From the NCBI GenBank assembly GCA_949752795.1, contig OX457058.1, positions 156,863,353 through 156,927,352 on the forward strand: a stretch of DNA of 64,000 nt, given 5' to 3'. Of this stretch, positions 12,394-23,264 are shown one piece after another. The translations under genes and the position numbers were made by a program. A model generated the notes under the pieces. That model searched no databases and was not told the DNA's origin. It was given only the letters and a program-made list of their open reading frames with translations. Every line of letters begins with the position of its first letter. Positions within the stretch are counted from its first letter, which is position 1. This stretch comes from Hyperoodon ampullatus. Taxonomy: Eukaryota > Chordata > Mammalia > Artiodactyla > Ziphiidae.

Positions 12394-13298
12394 ATGAAAA
12401 GGCAGAGGGCTATGTACCAGATAAAAGAACAAGATAAAACCCCAGAAAAACAACTAAATGAAGTGGAGATACAAAACCTTCCAGAAAAATAATTCAGAAT
12501 AATGATACTGAAGATGATCCAGGACCTCGAAAAAAGAATGGAGGCAAAGATCGAGAAGATGCAAGAGATGTTTGACAAAGATCTAGAAGAATTAAAGAAC
12601 AAACAAACAGAGATGAACAATACAATAACTGAAATGAAAATTGCACTAGAAGGAATTAATAGCAGAATAACTGAGGCAGAAGAACGGATAAGTGACCTGG
12701 AAGACAGAATGGTGGAATTCACTGCTGCAGAACACAATAAAGAAAAAAGAATGAAAACAAATGAAGACAGCCTATGAGACCTCGGGGACAACATTAAATG
12801 CAACAGCATTCACATTATAGGGGTCCCAGAAGGAGAAGAGAGAGAAAAAGGACCAGAGAAAATATTTAAAGAGATTATAGTCGAAAACTTCCCTAAAATA
12901 GGAAAGGAAATAGCCACCCAAGTCCAGGAAGCACACAGAGTCCAATACAGGATAAACCCAAGGAGAAACACACCGAGACATATAGTAATCAATTGGCAAA
13001 AATTAAGGACAAAGAAAAATTACTGAAAGCAGCAAGGGAAGAAAGACAAATAACATACAAGGGAATTCCCATAAGGTTAACAGCTGATTTCTCAGCAGTA
13101 ACTCTACAAGCCAGAAGGGAGTGGCATGATATACCTAAAGTGATGAAAGGGAAGAACCTACAAGCAAGATTACTCTACCCGGCAAGGATCTCATTCAGAT
13201 TCAATGGAGAAATCAAAAGCTTTACAGACAACCAAAAGATAAGAGAATTCACCACCACGAAACCAACTCTACAAAAAATATTAAAGGAACTTCTCTAA
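12394..13298 (+). pseudogene. L1 ORF1 (RNA-binding coiled-coil protein), broken
   Basis: ORF1 of the sense L1. Its ATG is at 12394 (MKRQRAMYQIKEQ). A heptad-rich coiled coil follows (EKRMEAKIEKMQEMF ... RITEAEERISDLEDRM, about 12535-12715). Next come the central RRM-like part (IIGVPEGEEREKGPEKIF) and the C-terminal domain, ending KILKELL before the TAA at 13296-13298. Breaks: TAA at 12489, TGA at 12776-12778, and frame changes near 12990-13030. ORF1p normally trimerises and coats L1 RNA; this copy can make only fragments. Confidence 0.85.
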
Positions 13299-15847
13299 GT
13301 GGGAAACACAAGACAAGAAAAGGACCTACAAAACCAAAACCAAAACAATTAAGAAAATGCTCATAGGAACACACATATCTATAATTACCTTAACCATGAA
13401 TGGATTAAATGCTCCAACCAAAAGACCAGGCTTGCTGAATGGATACAAAAAGAAGACCCATATATATACTGTGTACAAGAGACCCACTTCAGACCTAGGG
13501 ACACACAGATTGAGAGTGAGGGGATGGAAAAAGATATTCCATGCAAATGGAAATCAAAAGAAAGCTGGAGTAGCAATACTCATATCAGATAAAATAGACT
13601 TTAAAATAAAGAATGTTACAAGAGATGAGGAAGGACGCTACATAATGATCAAGGGATCAATCCACAAAGAAGATATAACAATTATAAATATATATGCACC
13701 CATCATAGGAGCACCTCAATACATAAGGCAACTGCTAACAGCTATAAAAGAGGAAATCGACAGTAACACAATAATCGTTCAGGACATTAACACCTCACTT
13801 ACACCAATGGCCAGATCATCCAAAATGAAAATAAATAAGGAAACAGAAGCTTTAAATGACACAATAGACCAGATACACTTAATTGATATTTATAGGATAT
13901 TCCATCCAAAAACAGCAGATTACACTTTCTTCTCAAGAGCACACGGAACATTCTCCAGGATAGATCACATCTTGGGTCACAAATCAAGCCTCAGTAAATT
14001 TAAGAAAACTGAAATAATATCAAGCATCATTTCTGACCACAACACTATTAGATTAGAAATGAATTACAGGGAAAAAAACGTAAAAAACACAAACACATTG
14101 AGGCTAAACAATACGTTACTAAATAACCAAGAGATCACTTAAGAAATCAAAGAGGAAATCAAAAAATACCTAGAGACAAATGACAATGAAAACACTATGA
14201 TCCAAAACGTATGGGATGCAGCAAAAGGCAGTTCTAAGAGGGAAGTTTATAGTTGTACAAGCCTACCTCAAGAAACAAGAAACATCTCAAATAAACAATC
14301 TGAACTTACACCTATAGGAACTAGAGAAAGAAGAACAAACAAAACCAAAAGGTAGCAGAAGGCAAGAAATCATAAAGATCAGAGCAGAAATAAATGAAAT
14401 AGAAACAAAGAAAACAATAGCAAAGATCAATAAAACTTAAAGCTGGTTCTTTGAGAAGATAAACAAAATTGATAAACCATTAGCCAGACTCATCAAGAAA
14501 AAGAAGGAGAGGACTCAAATGAATAAAATTAGAAATGAAAAAGGAGAAGTTACAACAGACACCACAGAAATATAAAGCAACCTAAGAGACAACTATGAGC
14601 AACTCTATGCCAATAAAATGGACAACCTGGAAGAAATGCACAAATTCTGAGAAAGGTATAACCTTCCAAGACTGAACCAGGATAGAAAATATGAACAGGC
14701 CAATCACAAGTAATGAAATTGAAATTGTGATTAAAAATCTTCCAACAAACCAAAGTCCAGGACCAGTTGGCTTCACAGGTGAATTCTATCAAACATTTAG
14801 AGAAGAGCTAACACCCATCCTTCTCAAACTCTTCCAAAAAATTGCAGATGAAGTAATACTACCAAACTCATTCTATGAGGTCACCATCACCCTGATAGCA
14901 AAACCAGACAAAGATACTACAGAAAAAGAAAATTACAGACCAATAACACTGATGAATATAGATGCAAAAATTCTCAACAAAATACTAGCAAACAGAATCC
15001 AACAACACATTAAAAGGATCATACACCATAATCAAGTGGGATTTATCCAAGGAATGCAAGGATTCTTCAATATACACAAATCAAACAATGTGATATACCA
15101 TATTAACAAATTGAAGAATAAAAACCATATGATCATCTCAATAGATGCAGAAAAAGCTTTGGACAAAATTCAACACCCATTTATGATAAAAACTCTCCAG
15201 AAAGTGGGCATAGATGCAAACTACCTCAACATAATAAAGGCTATTTATGACAAACCCAGAGCAAACATTCTCAGTGGTGAAAAACTGAAAGCATTTCCTC
15301 TAAGATCAGGAACAAGACAAGGTTGTCCACTCTCGCCATTATTATTCCACATATTTTTGGAAGTCCTAGCCACAGCAATCAGAGAAGAAAAAGAAATAAA
15401 AGGAATACAAATTGGAAAAGAAGAAGTAAAACTGTCACTGTTTGAAGATGACATGATACTATATATAGAGAATCCTAAAGATGCCACCAGAAAACTACTA
15501 GAGCCAATCAATGAATTTGGTTAAGTTGCAGGATACAAAATGAATGCACAGAAATCTCTTGCATTCCTATACACTAGTGATGAAAAATCTGAAAGAGAAG
15601 TTAAGGAAACACTCCCATTTACCATTACAACAAAAAGAATAAAATACCTAGGAATAAACCTACCTGGATAGATAAAAGACCAGTATGCAGAAAACTATAA
15701 GATACTAATGAAAGAAATAAAAGATGATACAAACAGATGGAGAGACATACCATGTCTTGGATTGGAAGAATCAATATTGTGAAAATGACTATACTACCCA
15801 AAACAATCTACAGATTCAATGCAATCCTTATCAAATTACCAACGGCA

Positions 15848-16059
15848 GGCTTCCCTGGTGGCGCAGTGGTTGAGAGTCCGCCTGCTGATGCAGGGGACAC
15901 GGGTTCGTGCCCCGGTCCAGGAAGATCCCACATGCCGCGGAGTGGCTGGGCCTGTGAGCCATGGCCACTGAGCCTGCGTGTCTGGAGCCTGTGCTCCACA
16001 ATGGGAGAGGCCACAACAGTGAGAGGCCCGCGTACCGCAAAAAAAAAAAAAAAAAAAAA
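15848..16059 (+). mobile_element. tRNA-derived SINE (CHR type, cetacean-like) nested in L1 ORF2
   Basis: It starts GGCTTCCCTGGTGGCGCAGT, with a tRNA-like A box. The B box GGTTCGTGCC is at 15902-15911. The tail of the body is 'GAGAGGCCCGCGTACCGC', followed by about 21 A (16039-16059). The target-site duplication is AAATTACCAACGGCA at 15833-15847 against AAATTACCAATGGCA at 16057-16071, a single mismatch. The body has few obvious changes from the abundant whale/dolphin form, so the insertion looks relatively young. Confidence 0.92.
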
Positions 16060-16131
16060 TTACCAATGGCATTTTTTTACGGAACTAGAAAAAAAATCTT
16101 AAAATTTGTATGGAGACACAAAAGACCCCAA

Positions 16132-16527
16132 ATAGCCAAAGCAGTCTTGAGGGAAAAAAACCAAGCTGTAGGAATCAGACTCCCTGACTTCAGACTATAC
16201 TGTAAAGCTACAGTAATCAAGACAATATGGTACTGTCACAAAAACAGAAGCATAGATCAATGGAACAGGATAGAAAGCCCAGAGATAAACCCACACACCT
16301 ATGGTCAACTAATCTATGACAAAGGAGGAATAGCCAAAGCTATCTTGAGGGAAAAAAAAAGAGCTAGAGGAATCAGACTCCCTGACTTCAGACTATACTA
16401 TAAAGCTACAGTAATCAAGACAATATGGTACTGGCACAAATACAGAAACATAGATCAATGGAACAGGATAGAAAGCCCAGAGATAAACCCACGCACCTAT
16501 GGTCAACTAATCTATGACAAAGGAGGC
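16132..16527 (+). repeat. Tandem duplication inside L1 ORF2, 2 x 198 bp
   Basis: The block from ATAGCCAAAG (16132) through AAAGGAGG recurs from 16330 with a constant 198-bp offset. The unit is 66 codons, so the reading frame continues through both copies (AKAVLREK... and AKAILREK...). The copies differ at around ten or more positions. The antisense L1 near 54.5 kb has only one copy of this segment. Confidence 0.9.
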
Positions 16528-17981
16528 AAGGATATACAATGGAGAAAAGACAGTCTCTTCAATAAGTGGTGCCGGGAAAACTGGATAGCTACATGTAAAA
16601 GAATGAAATGTTAACACTCCCTAACACCATATGCAAAAATGAACTCAAAATGGATTAGAGACCTAAATGTAAGACTGGACACTATAAAACTCTTAGAGGA
16701 AAACATAGGGAGAACACTTTTTGACATAAATCACAGCAAGGTCTTTTTTGATCCACCTCCTAGAGTAATGTAAATAAAAACAAAAATAAACAAATGGGAC
16801 CTAATGAAACTTAAAAGCTTTTGCACAGCAAAGGAAACCATAAACAAGACAATAAGACAACCCTCAGAATGGGAGAAAATATTTGCAAACGAATCAACGG
16901 ACAAAGGATTAATGTCCAAAATATATAAACAGCTCATGCAGCTCAATATTAAAAAAACAAACAACCCAATCCAAAAATGGGCAGAAGACCTAAATAGACA
17001 TTTCTCCAAAGAAGACATACAGATGTCCAAGAAGCACATGAAAAGCTGCTCAACATCACTAATTATTAGAGATATGCAAATCAAAACTAAAATGAGGTAT
17101 CACCTCACACCAGTAAGAATGAGCATCATCAGAAAATCTGCAAACAACAAATGCTGGAGAGGGTGTGGAGAAAAGGGAACTCTGTTGCACTGTTGGTGGG
17201 AATGTAAATTGATACAGCCACTATGGAGAACAGTATGGAGGTTCCTTAAAAAGCTAAAAATAGAATTACCATATGATCCAGCAATCCCACTACTGGGCAT
17301 ATACCCAGAGAAAACCATAATTCAAAAGGACACATGCACCCCAGTGTTCATTGCAGCACTACTTACAATAGCCAGGTCATGGGAACACCCTAAATGCCCA
17401 TCAACAGACGAATGGATAACGAAGATGTGGTACATATATATGATGGAATATTACTCAGCCATATAAAGGGACGAAATAGGGTCATTTGTAGAGATATGGA
17501 TGGACCCAGAGACTGTCATACAGAGTGAAGTAAGTCAGAAAGAGAAAAATAAATATCGTATATTAACACATATATGTGGAACCTAGAAAAAATGTTACAG
17601 ATGAACTGGTTTGCAGGGCAGAAACTGAGACACAGATGTACAGAACAAACATCTGGACACCAAGGAGGGAAAGCGGTGGGGGGGTGGGGGTGATGGTGTG
17701 ATGAATTGAGAGATCGGGTTTGACATGTATACACTGATGTGTATAAAATGGATGACTAATAAGAACCTGCTGTATAAAAAAATAAATAAAATTAAATTCA
17801 AAAATTAAAGAAAAATAAAAAGTAGGTAAAATTCAATTTTTATACTAAATTGTTAGGCTATGTCTTAGAATGAAAAGATAGAACAAATCTAATTTTTTAT
17901 TGTTTTGCCTGGAACTCTGAACACAAGAGTATAATGAAGTTTTTGAAGTGGAATAAACCTTCCAGATCAACTAACTTAGCA

Positions 17982-18290
17982 GTTCTCAAATCTTTTGGTC
18001 TTAGGACCCCTTTAAACTTAAAAAAATGATGAGAAGCCCAAAGAGCTTTTGTTAATGTGAGTTATATCTAGTGATGTTTACCCTGTTAGAATTTAAAGCC
18101 ATGAAACATTTAAAATAGCTGTTTATTAATCTATTTAGAAATGAGTAATAAGCCCAATTCATGTTCACATAAATAACAAGTTTTGAAAAGCAGTACTTTA
18201 AAAATTACTGATAATGTCATTGTTTTACATCTTTGCAAATCTCTTTCATGTCTGGCTTAATAAAATATAGCTGGATTCTCCTAAATGCTT
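17982..18290 (+). mobile_element. hAT/Charlie-like DNA transposon relic
   Basis: AGTTCTCAAATCTTTTGGTC, followed by TTAGGACCCCTTTA and AAAGAGCTTTTGTTAATGTG, matches a common mammalian hAT family. It lies just past the tail of the sense L1. The right end is not clear. Confidence 0.5.
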
Positions 18291-18384
18291 TTACATTAAA
18301 AAAAAACATTTTAAGGGTAATTGTGGGAATTTGAAAATTATTCTGTTAAAAATACTTGTTGAGCACCTACTCCATCATCCAGAT

Positions 18385-18850
18385 AGTCTGGGTTATGCTG
18401 CAGTAACAAACAGCTTCAAATACCAATATTTGGTGGCATAAAGCAACCAAGCTTTGTTTCTCACATGTTCCATGTCGATTGTAGTGTGGCTTGTTGTCAT
18501 CCTCACTCAATGACCCAGACTGACAGAGAAGTCACTACTAGGAATTTGCTGAGTGCGTGGTTCAGAGCAAATGGGAGAATTCTGGCAGGTCTCAAACCAG
18601 CAATTAAACGGATGGCTCAGTAGTAACACCTGATTTTATTGGTCAACACTGGTCCATTGGCCCTACCCATCACAAGCGGACCCAGAATTTCTCTCCTATG
18701 AGCCCATAATGGAGGAGAACTACCAAAATGTGGTAAACAGTGCCACTGATTACTTTATTTACTATAAGCCAGACTCTGAAATGAGTATGGCAGACCTGAT
18801 GGTGTCTGGCCCCAAGCAGGCTCACATTCATGTTGTTGTCCTTGTTTTAC
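18385..18850 (+). repeat. Ancient interspersed repeat, family A, copy 1
   Basis: 'GCTGCAGTAACAAACAGCTTC', then 'GGTGGCATAAAGCAACC', then further on 'GGTCCATTGGCC', resembles the layout of copies at 39480, 42045 and 63810. I recognise it as a common old mammalian repeat but could not assign a family name. Confidence 0.4.
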
Positions 18851-19683
18851 CGCCTAGCACTGAACTCACAAATTCTGTGTGAAGCCTAGAAGTTAAGATA
18901 TTGAGAATTACTTCCTTTGTGTAGCATCCTGGCACACATTTGAGAGCCCCAGTTCTGTTTCTGTCAGCTGCAGTTTTCTAAAATAGCAGATGGTGCATTT
19001 TGCCTTCCCCTGGGGCACTCTGGAATGAATGAAGAGGTCGCCTTCTGGGAGATCTTTATTCCTGAGGATATTTCTTGCCCCCGTGCATTTCTGCTCCTGA
19101 AGTCTGAACCTGGTGTTGGTAGCATCTCTTGGGTCACCTCCATAGCAATCAGTGCTCTTTGGCTGATGGAGGATCAGAAAGGTGGAGCTGGACTAATTTG
19201 AGCAACCGTGTGGGCTCATAAAGAGTCATTACTGATAAAGAATGACTTACTGGCTATTTAAAGACAGCCATTTTCTGTACTGTTCAGTTTTTTCCCTGAA
19301 TGCACTTGAGGATTCTTTGGTAATGTCTTCTGATTTACCACTTGTCTTTGTTTTTAATATCAAGGAGTAACATAGATTGAAGTGATTGCCTTGGTAGCAA
19401 CTTTAGTGGTGAAGGGTATGGAGTTATTAAAATGTATAGTCATGCTGTTTTTGCACCTACACTTTTGCTTATCTTGGAGAGGCTTATAAAAGGCACCAAG
19501 GAGTGTGGAGAGAGAGCAAATCGTGGCAGAAAATCAACCGTGCAAATGTTGGTTTTTTAGTGTTCTATTTGCTAAAATTTACATTTATTTTTACAATATT
19601 TCTTAATGACAGTGTTGCCAAGCCAACCAGTCCTTGGCTCATGCCACTAGTGTCAACCACACTAATGAGGGGGGAAGAAAGAG

Positions 19684-19915
19684 AAGAGGTGACTTACATT
19701 TATTGAGGTCCCAAAATATGCACAGCTTTGTGCCAGGTGCTTCACACATATGTGTTCTCCTAAAATCCTCACTGCAATTTGCCTTTCTTCCTCCACGTGA
19801 TCCTTTATAAAAGAAACACCAGAAGTTAAACAACCTGCCCCAGGTCATGCAGCTTTAAGAATCAGAGGTATTATTTGAACCAAGATATGCTAAAACCCAT
19901 GTTTATCATATCGAA
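19684..19915 (-). repeat. MIR fragment
   Basis: 'TGCCAGGTGCTTCACACATA', 'CCTGCCCCAGGTCATGCAGC' and 'ATTATTTGAACCAAGATATG' follow the reverse MIR order. Confidence 0.6.
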
Positions 19916-19999
19916 CCAATGAACTTCTCCAGCAATCACAGTGTTTTAAATAGTCAAATGATTGGATGGTTTCCTTCTCTTGATCTCATGTATACCTTA

Positions 20000-20190
20000 T
20001 ATTGGTATAATATTTTATTATTCATAAAGTACTGTCATATTAATTATAGCATTTCAGCCTTATAACAGCCCTCCAAAGTATGTAAAGCTGGTATCCTATC
20101 CCCATAATATATTATCAAGAAATGGGTTCAGAAAAGTTAAGTAACTTGCCCCAGGTTAGTCAGGGCTGACTCCAAAGCCAGTGCTTTTTA
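20000..20190 (-). repeat. MIR fragment
   Basis: 'AGAAATGGGTTCAGAAAAGT', then 'AAGTAACTTGCCCCAGG', the reverse MIR core. Confidence 0.6.
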
Positions 20191-21018
20191 TCCTTCACAT
20201 CATCTCTTCTCTGGACACATGAGCCAGCCCACTTTATTTTCATGGCAGCTGAGCATGATGGATTTAAGCCTGGGCAACTGTTTGGGTATTTGTCACAAAG
20301 CTTATAATGAACTGAGACAAAGCAGTTAGCCACAGATTGTAATGCCACTGTGGTCCCATGACAAATGACAAGGAGGTTGCAGTAATGAAATCTCATTAGT
20401 GAAGAGACCACATCTGAGGTCCAGCACAGGCACGTTTACCACTGCAGGAAACACAGTGAAACATCTGAGTAAGGGTCTCCAATGACATTGGCAACGTGCT
20501 AGCAGGATTAAGAAGACCTCCCCAAAACAGTGACTGCAATAGCAAATGTGTGGCGCCTAAGATAAGGACCAAATATTTATTCTGGCAGAGATTAAATCTT
20601 CTCTTTTCCTGAATCTATTATGGATCTTGCAGAAAATCTGCCCAAGAATATATCTCACTGATCAGCCTACTCCGTGAGCCAGAACTGTACTTTGCCACCA
20701 CTGCTGCTGAAAAGCTGCAGAAGGCTGGTCTAAAGGTCTCCTCTCTCCCCCTAAAACTGTCCTCCTTCCATGATTAATTAGTGACTGAGGTGAATTGAAT
20801 CACCAGCAGTCCTTTACATGCATCCAGGATTTATACAGTGGTTTCTCATTGAGGAACAGTGATGCAATAAACAGTCCACATTTGTGGGGTGGGCAGAGGA
20901 GTAATGGTGTCTGCAGTCATGGTTTTTTTCACTCCTCCAGTCTTCAATTCTGCTAAAAAGATTATGACTCAGGTTATTATAGCCTTGCTTATTTAGGCAC
21001 GAGGGTGATTAGGTACCA

Positions 21019-21046
21019 ACACACACACACACACACACACACACAT
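21019..21046 (+). repeat. (CA)n microsatellite
   Basis: About 13 CA units in intron sequence, ending in CATCC. Confidence 0.95.
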
Positions 21047-21714
21047 CCTTAGAAGTACATACCAACTCTTTAAGAGAAAGCAGAAAAGTCATATTGTCAT
21101 TTCTGCATTCCCAGAGAATTAAGGAGAAAGAATAAAATGGATCATAATATTATTAATTATGGTCATGAAAGATGCAAAAGAACCGATCATCAGGTTCACT
21201 TATCCATGCATCATGTTTTAATAGTAGGTATTTTGTTTAGTGCTGGAGGTGCAGAGATAGGAAAACAAAACAAAACAAAGCTGAGAACACAGTGTCTCAA
21301 TAAACAGGGATTTAAGAAATCCTGTTTCTTAGAAACTTAAGAAAATGAGTATGTTTAGTCACCATCTGGGGAGGCACCTGAACTGCTTCTCCCAGAGAAC
21401 AGAACATGGGAATTGCAGACACCATTTTACATTGTGTGCTGTGCTATCAGGGCACAAAGGAAGCAATGATGTCTACCCTGTATCTCAGCATCCCTGCATG
21501 CTGAAATCAGCCTCTTTTGATCAGCCTAGATTCCTACTTTTTACGATTAAGGCTCCTAGGTACTTATTCATTCTTTTATTGGGCACAAGATGTGTTCACA
21601 TAACTAAAGGAAAATTGGCTAGTTAAGGAAAGCCTGTATTTTGGAAAAATAAGTGAAGTCTAGCAAGCTCTATGGAAACCAGTACCTAAAATCTCGCCAG
21701 AAGTCTCAATTTAT

Positions 21715-21780
21715 TGACTTTAAGCATAGTGAGTGCTTAATAAATAGTGTATTTATATATTGAATGAATGAATGAATGAA
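21715..21780 (+). repeat. L2/MIR tail with (GAAT)n
   Basis: 'GAGTGCTTAATAAATAGTG', then four to five copies of GAAT. Confidence 0.5.
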
Positions 21781-22296
21781 CCAAAATTACTAAACTTGAG
21801 ATTCAGTGAAATCTATCCTATGTCTTGGTTTGTGTGGATTCTGGACTTCTTTTTCCATATCCTTCTCCTTCCTTTCCTCCTCCACTTCCTCCTTCTCCTT
21901 CTTCTTGAATAGAAGGAAATAGAGGATAACAGAGACTATGTGGACAAATATTGTGACTCAGTCTTTTAGAACATCAGAATCACAACTAAATTTTATTGTT
22001 TTTGAAAGTCCAACGGACTGTTTGCCAATAAGCCAGACTATTAGAGAAATGGAGAAAGATGTTTCTTTTCTCTCCTTGCCCATTTCCTCCTGACACCCTG
22101 CATGCTGATACCTTTCTGAGAGGTTGCGAGAGACTGATTATATCTGATCCGTGAGGTTACTTTCATTTTGTGTCTTCTTCTGAATACTAATGCCACCTCT
22201 TAGTCATAGGTTATTAAAGGAGTAGAGTAAGAGTTGTAATAACATTGTTATTTATATTTCAGTGGTTCTGGGCACTTCCCAGGAAGTGGATGATGT

Positions 22297-22330
22297 CACC
22301 ACCACCACCACCATCACCACAATCATCACC
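22297..22330 (+). repeat. (CAC/CAT)n trinucleotide tract
   Basis: CACCACCACCACCACCATCA with further degenerate units; intronic. Confidence 0.85.
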
Positions 22331-23092
22331 TTCATTGCCCTAATGTTACTCTTCTGGAATTCATTGTGTTTTCCCTCCCAAAAGTCTATGTAGGGCCACA
22401 GAGGTTCTCTTCTGCTGTGTAACATAAAGCTATAGCCCTGAATATTACCTCCTTCTTTGGCTGAACCTTAGGAATAGGGCTACAAGGGTGGGAAGGGTGC
22501 CAGCATCTGACTTGGGAAACCTCAGTTCAGTTTCACTGGGCCCCACTGAGGATACATTTCCTATGTTCTGTATACCTACAGAAAGTATCACCAAGAGTCA
22601 GTCTATAGCGCTAGCTCCTATGGTTTTGGTTCCTCATCATTCTGTACGCCTCCTCTTGGCCTTGGTTGCCCCCCAGAGTGCAAGCAGGCTTGCATTTCCT
22701 CTTTAATCCTAAATCTGATTTGTGAAGTAACCTACAATTCAGTGTCTGATTAGCCTCTTCTAGAAAACATGCCTAATTCATCTCACAGAACCTTGCAGTG
22801 TCATTACTCACTTGTTAGGTAGTTCTGTGGTTCCAGCTTTGATATCTGTTGAGGGCAATCAAATGATGTAACCTGTGCAGTGCAGCCTCTGAGAGCAATT
22901 TGGGTGGTTTTGTACCATTGGCTTTTATGTTCAGGATGAAAGCCCATGGAGAAATGTAGGATACTATTATTAACTTCAAGCTGACAGCTCTCTCTGGGTA
23001 CCTACGGATTCATTGTTAGTTGGAGGATCCACTTGAAAGGGAGAAAACCTTGTGGTTAGTGATAACTTTCCTTTTGTGTTTCTTTATTATAG

Positions 23093-23264
23093 GAACAGGG
23101 GAAAATTGGAGTTGTCTTCAATATTGGCACAGTTGACATCTCCATCAAAGAGGACAGGACCCCGGTAAATGATGGCAAATACCACGTGGTGCGCTTTACC
23201 AGGAACGGCGGCAATGCCACGCTTCAGGTGGACAACTGGCCAGTGAATGAGCATTATCCCACAG
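23093..23264 (+). CDS. NRXN3: NRXN3 exon: middle of LNS6, just upstream of splice site 4
   Basis: A 172-nt coding exon that starts on a full codon (GAA CAG GGG, E-Q-G) and ends with the first base of a Gly codon: 57 codons plus 1 nt, all open. The acceptor is a pyrimidine-rich run ending TTATTATAG at 23092 and the donor is GTACAT at 23265. The peptide begins [16 protein letters not shown]. It then carries [10 protein letters not shown], the conserved LamG/LNS turn-and-strand motif, and [12 protein letters not shown] with an N-A-T glycosylation sequon. This is the central beta-sandwich of the sixth LNS domain, common to alpha- and beta-neurexins. The exon is constitutive in the family and sits directly before SS4. 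Its phase-1 end lets it join either the SS4 exon or the next constitutive exon, making a Gly codon in both cases. Confidence 0.95.

Larger units (their letters stand above)
13357..17586 (+). pseudogene. L1 ORF2 (endonuclease and reverse transcriptase), broken
   Basis: The N-terminal endonuclease domain runs from 13357 (HISIITLTMNGLNAP) to SDHNTIRLEMNYREKN, stopping early at 14140-14142. The reverse-transcriptase core is open from 14691 to 15524 and shows [26 protein letters not shown] and the catalytic box. That box reads F-E-D-D (15441-15452) in place of the usual F-A-D-D. A SINE interrupts the gene at 15848. A 198-bp tandem duplication follows at 16132-16527. The C-terminal part (16804-17466) includes the Cys-rich stretch near [22 protein letters not shown] premature TAA at 17464 precedes the family-typical end, TAG at 17584-17586. 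The antisense L1 in this window has AAA at the matching codon. Confidence 0.88.
11485..17815 (+). mobile_element. Near-full-length LINE-1, sense to NRXN3, defective
   Basis: It begins with an L1 5' UTR (GGAACCAAGATGGCAGAG near 11496), about 0.9 kb long and richer in G+C than its surroundings. ORF1 follows at about 12394, ORF2 at about 13357-17586, then a 3' UTR with a G-rich stretch (17670-17695) and an A-rich tail ending near 17815. Total length is about 6.3 kb including a 0.2-kb SINE and a 0.2-kb internal duplication, so the element was close to full length on arrival. Both ORFs contain several stops and frameshifts, so it cannot move by itself. A flanking direct repeat longer than about 7 bp (TAAAATT at 11477 and 17827) was not found, so the exact borders are uncertain. 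Confidence 0.92.
17816..23092 (+). other. NRXN3 intron between sense L1 and the 23093 exon
   Basis: After the hAT relic and repeat family A copy 1, the stretches 18850-19680 and 20190-23092 contain only a CA tract, a pyrimidine-rich run (21861-21906), an L2/MIR tail and a CAC tract. The last 35 bases carry the pyrimidine tract and a plausible branch-site match (TGATAAC near 23060) for the next exon. Confidence 0.75.

Noticed and set aside
12375..12809. Hydrophobic 144-codon frame on the - strand, and similar ones near 57 kb
   Set aside because: Opposite-strand shadow of the L1 ORF1 coiled coil; Lys/Glu codons read backwards give Phe/Leu/Ser-rich frames.
15808..16072. Several - strand frames over the SINE
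   Set aside because: Reverse translation of the SINE body; no gene.
11477..17833. TAAAATT on both sides of the sense L1 as a target-site duplication
   Set aside because: Only 7 AT-rich bases, and the positions do not abut the element ends cleanly; chance is likely.
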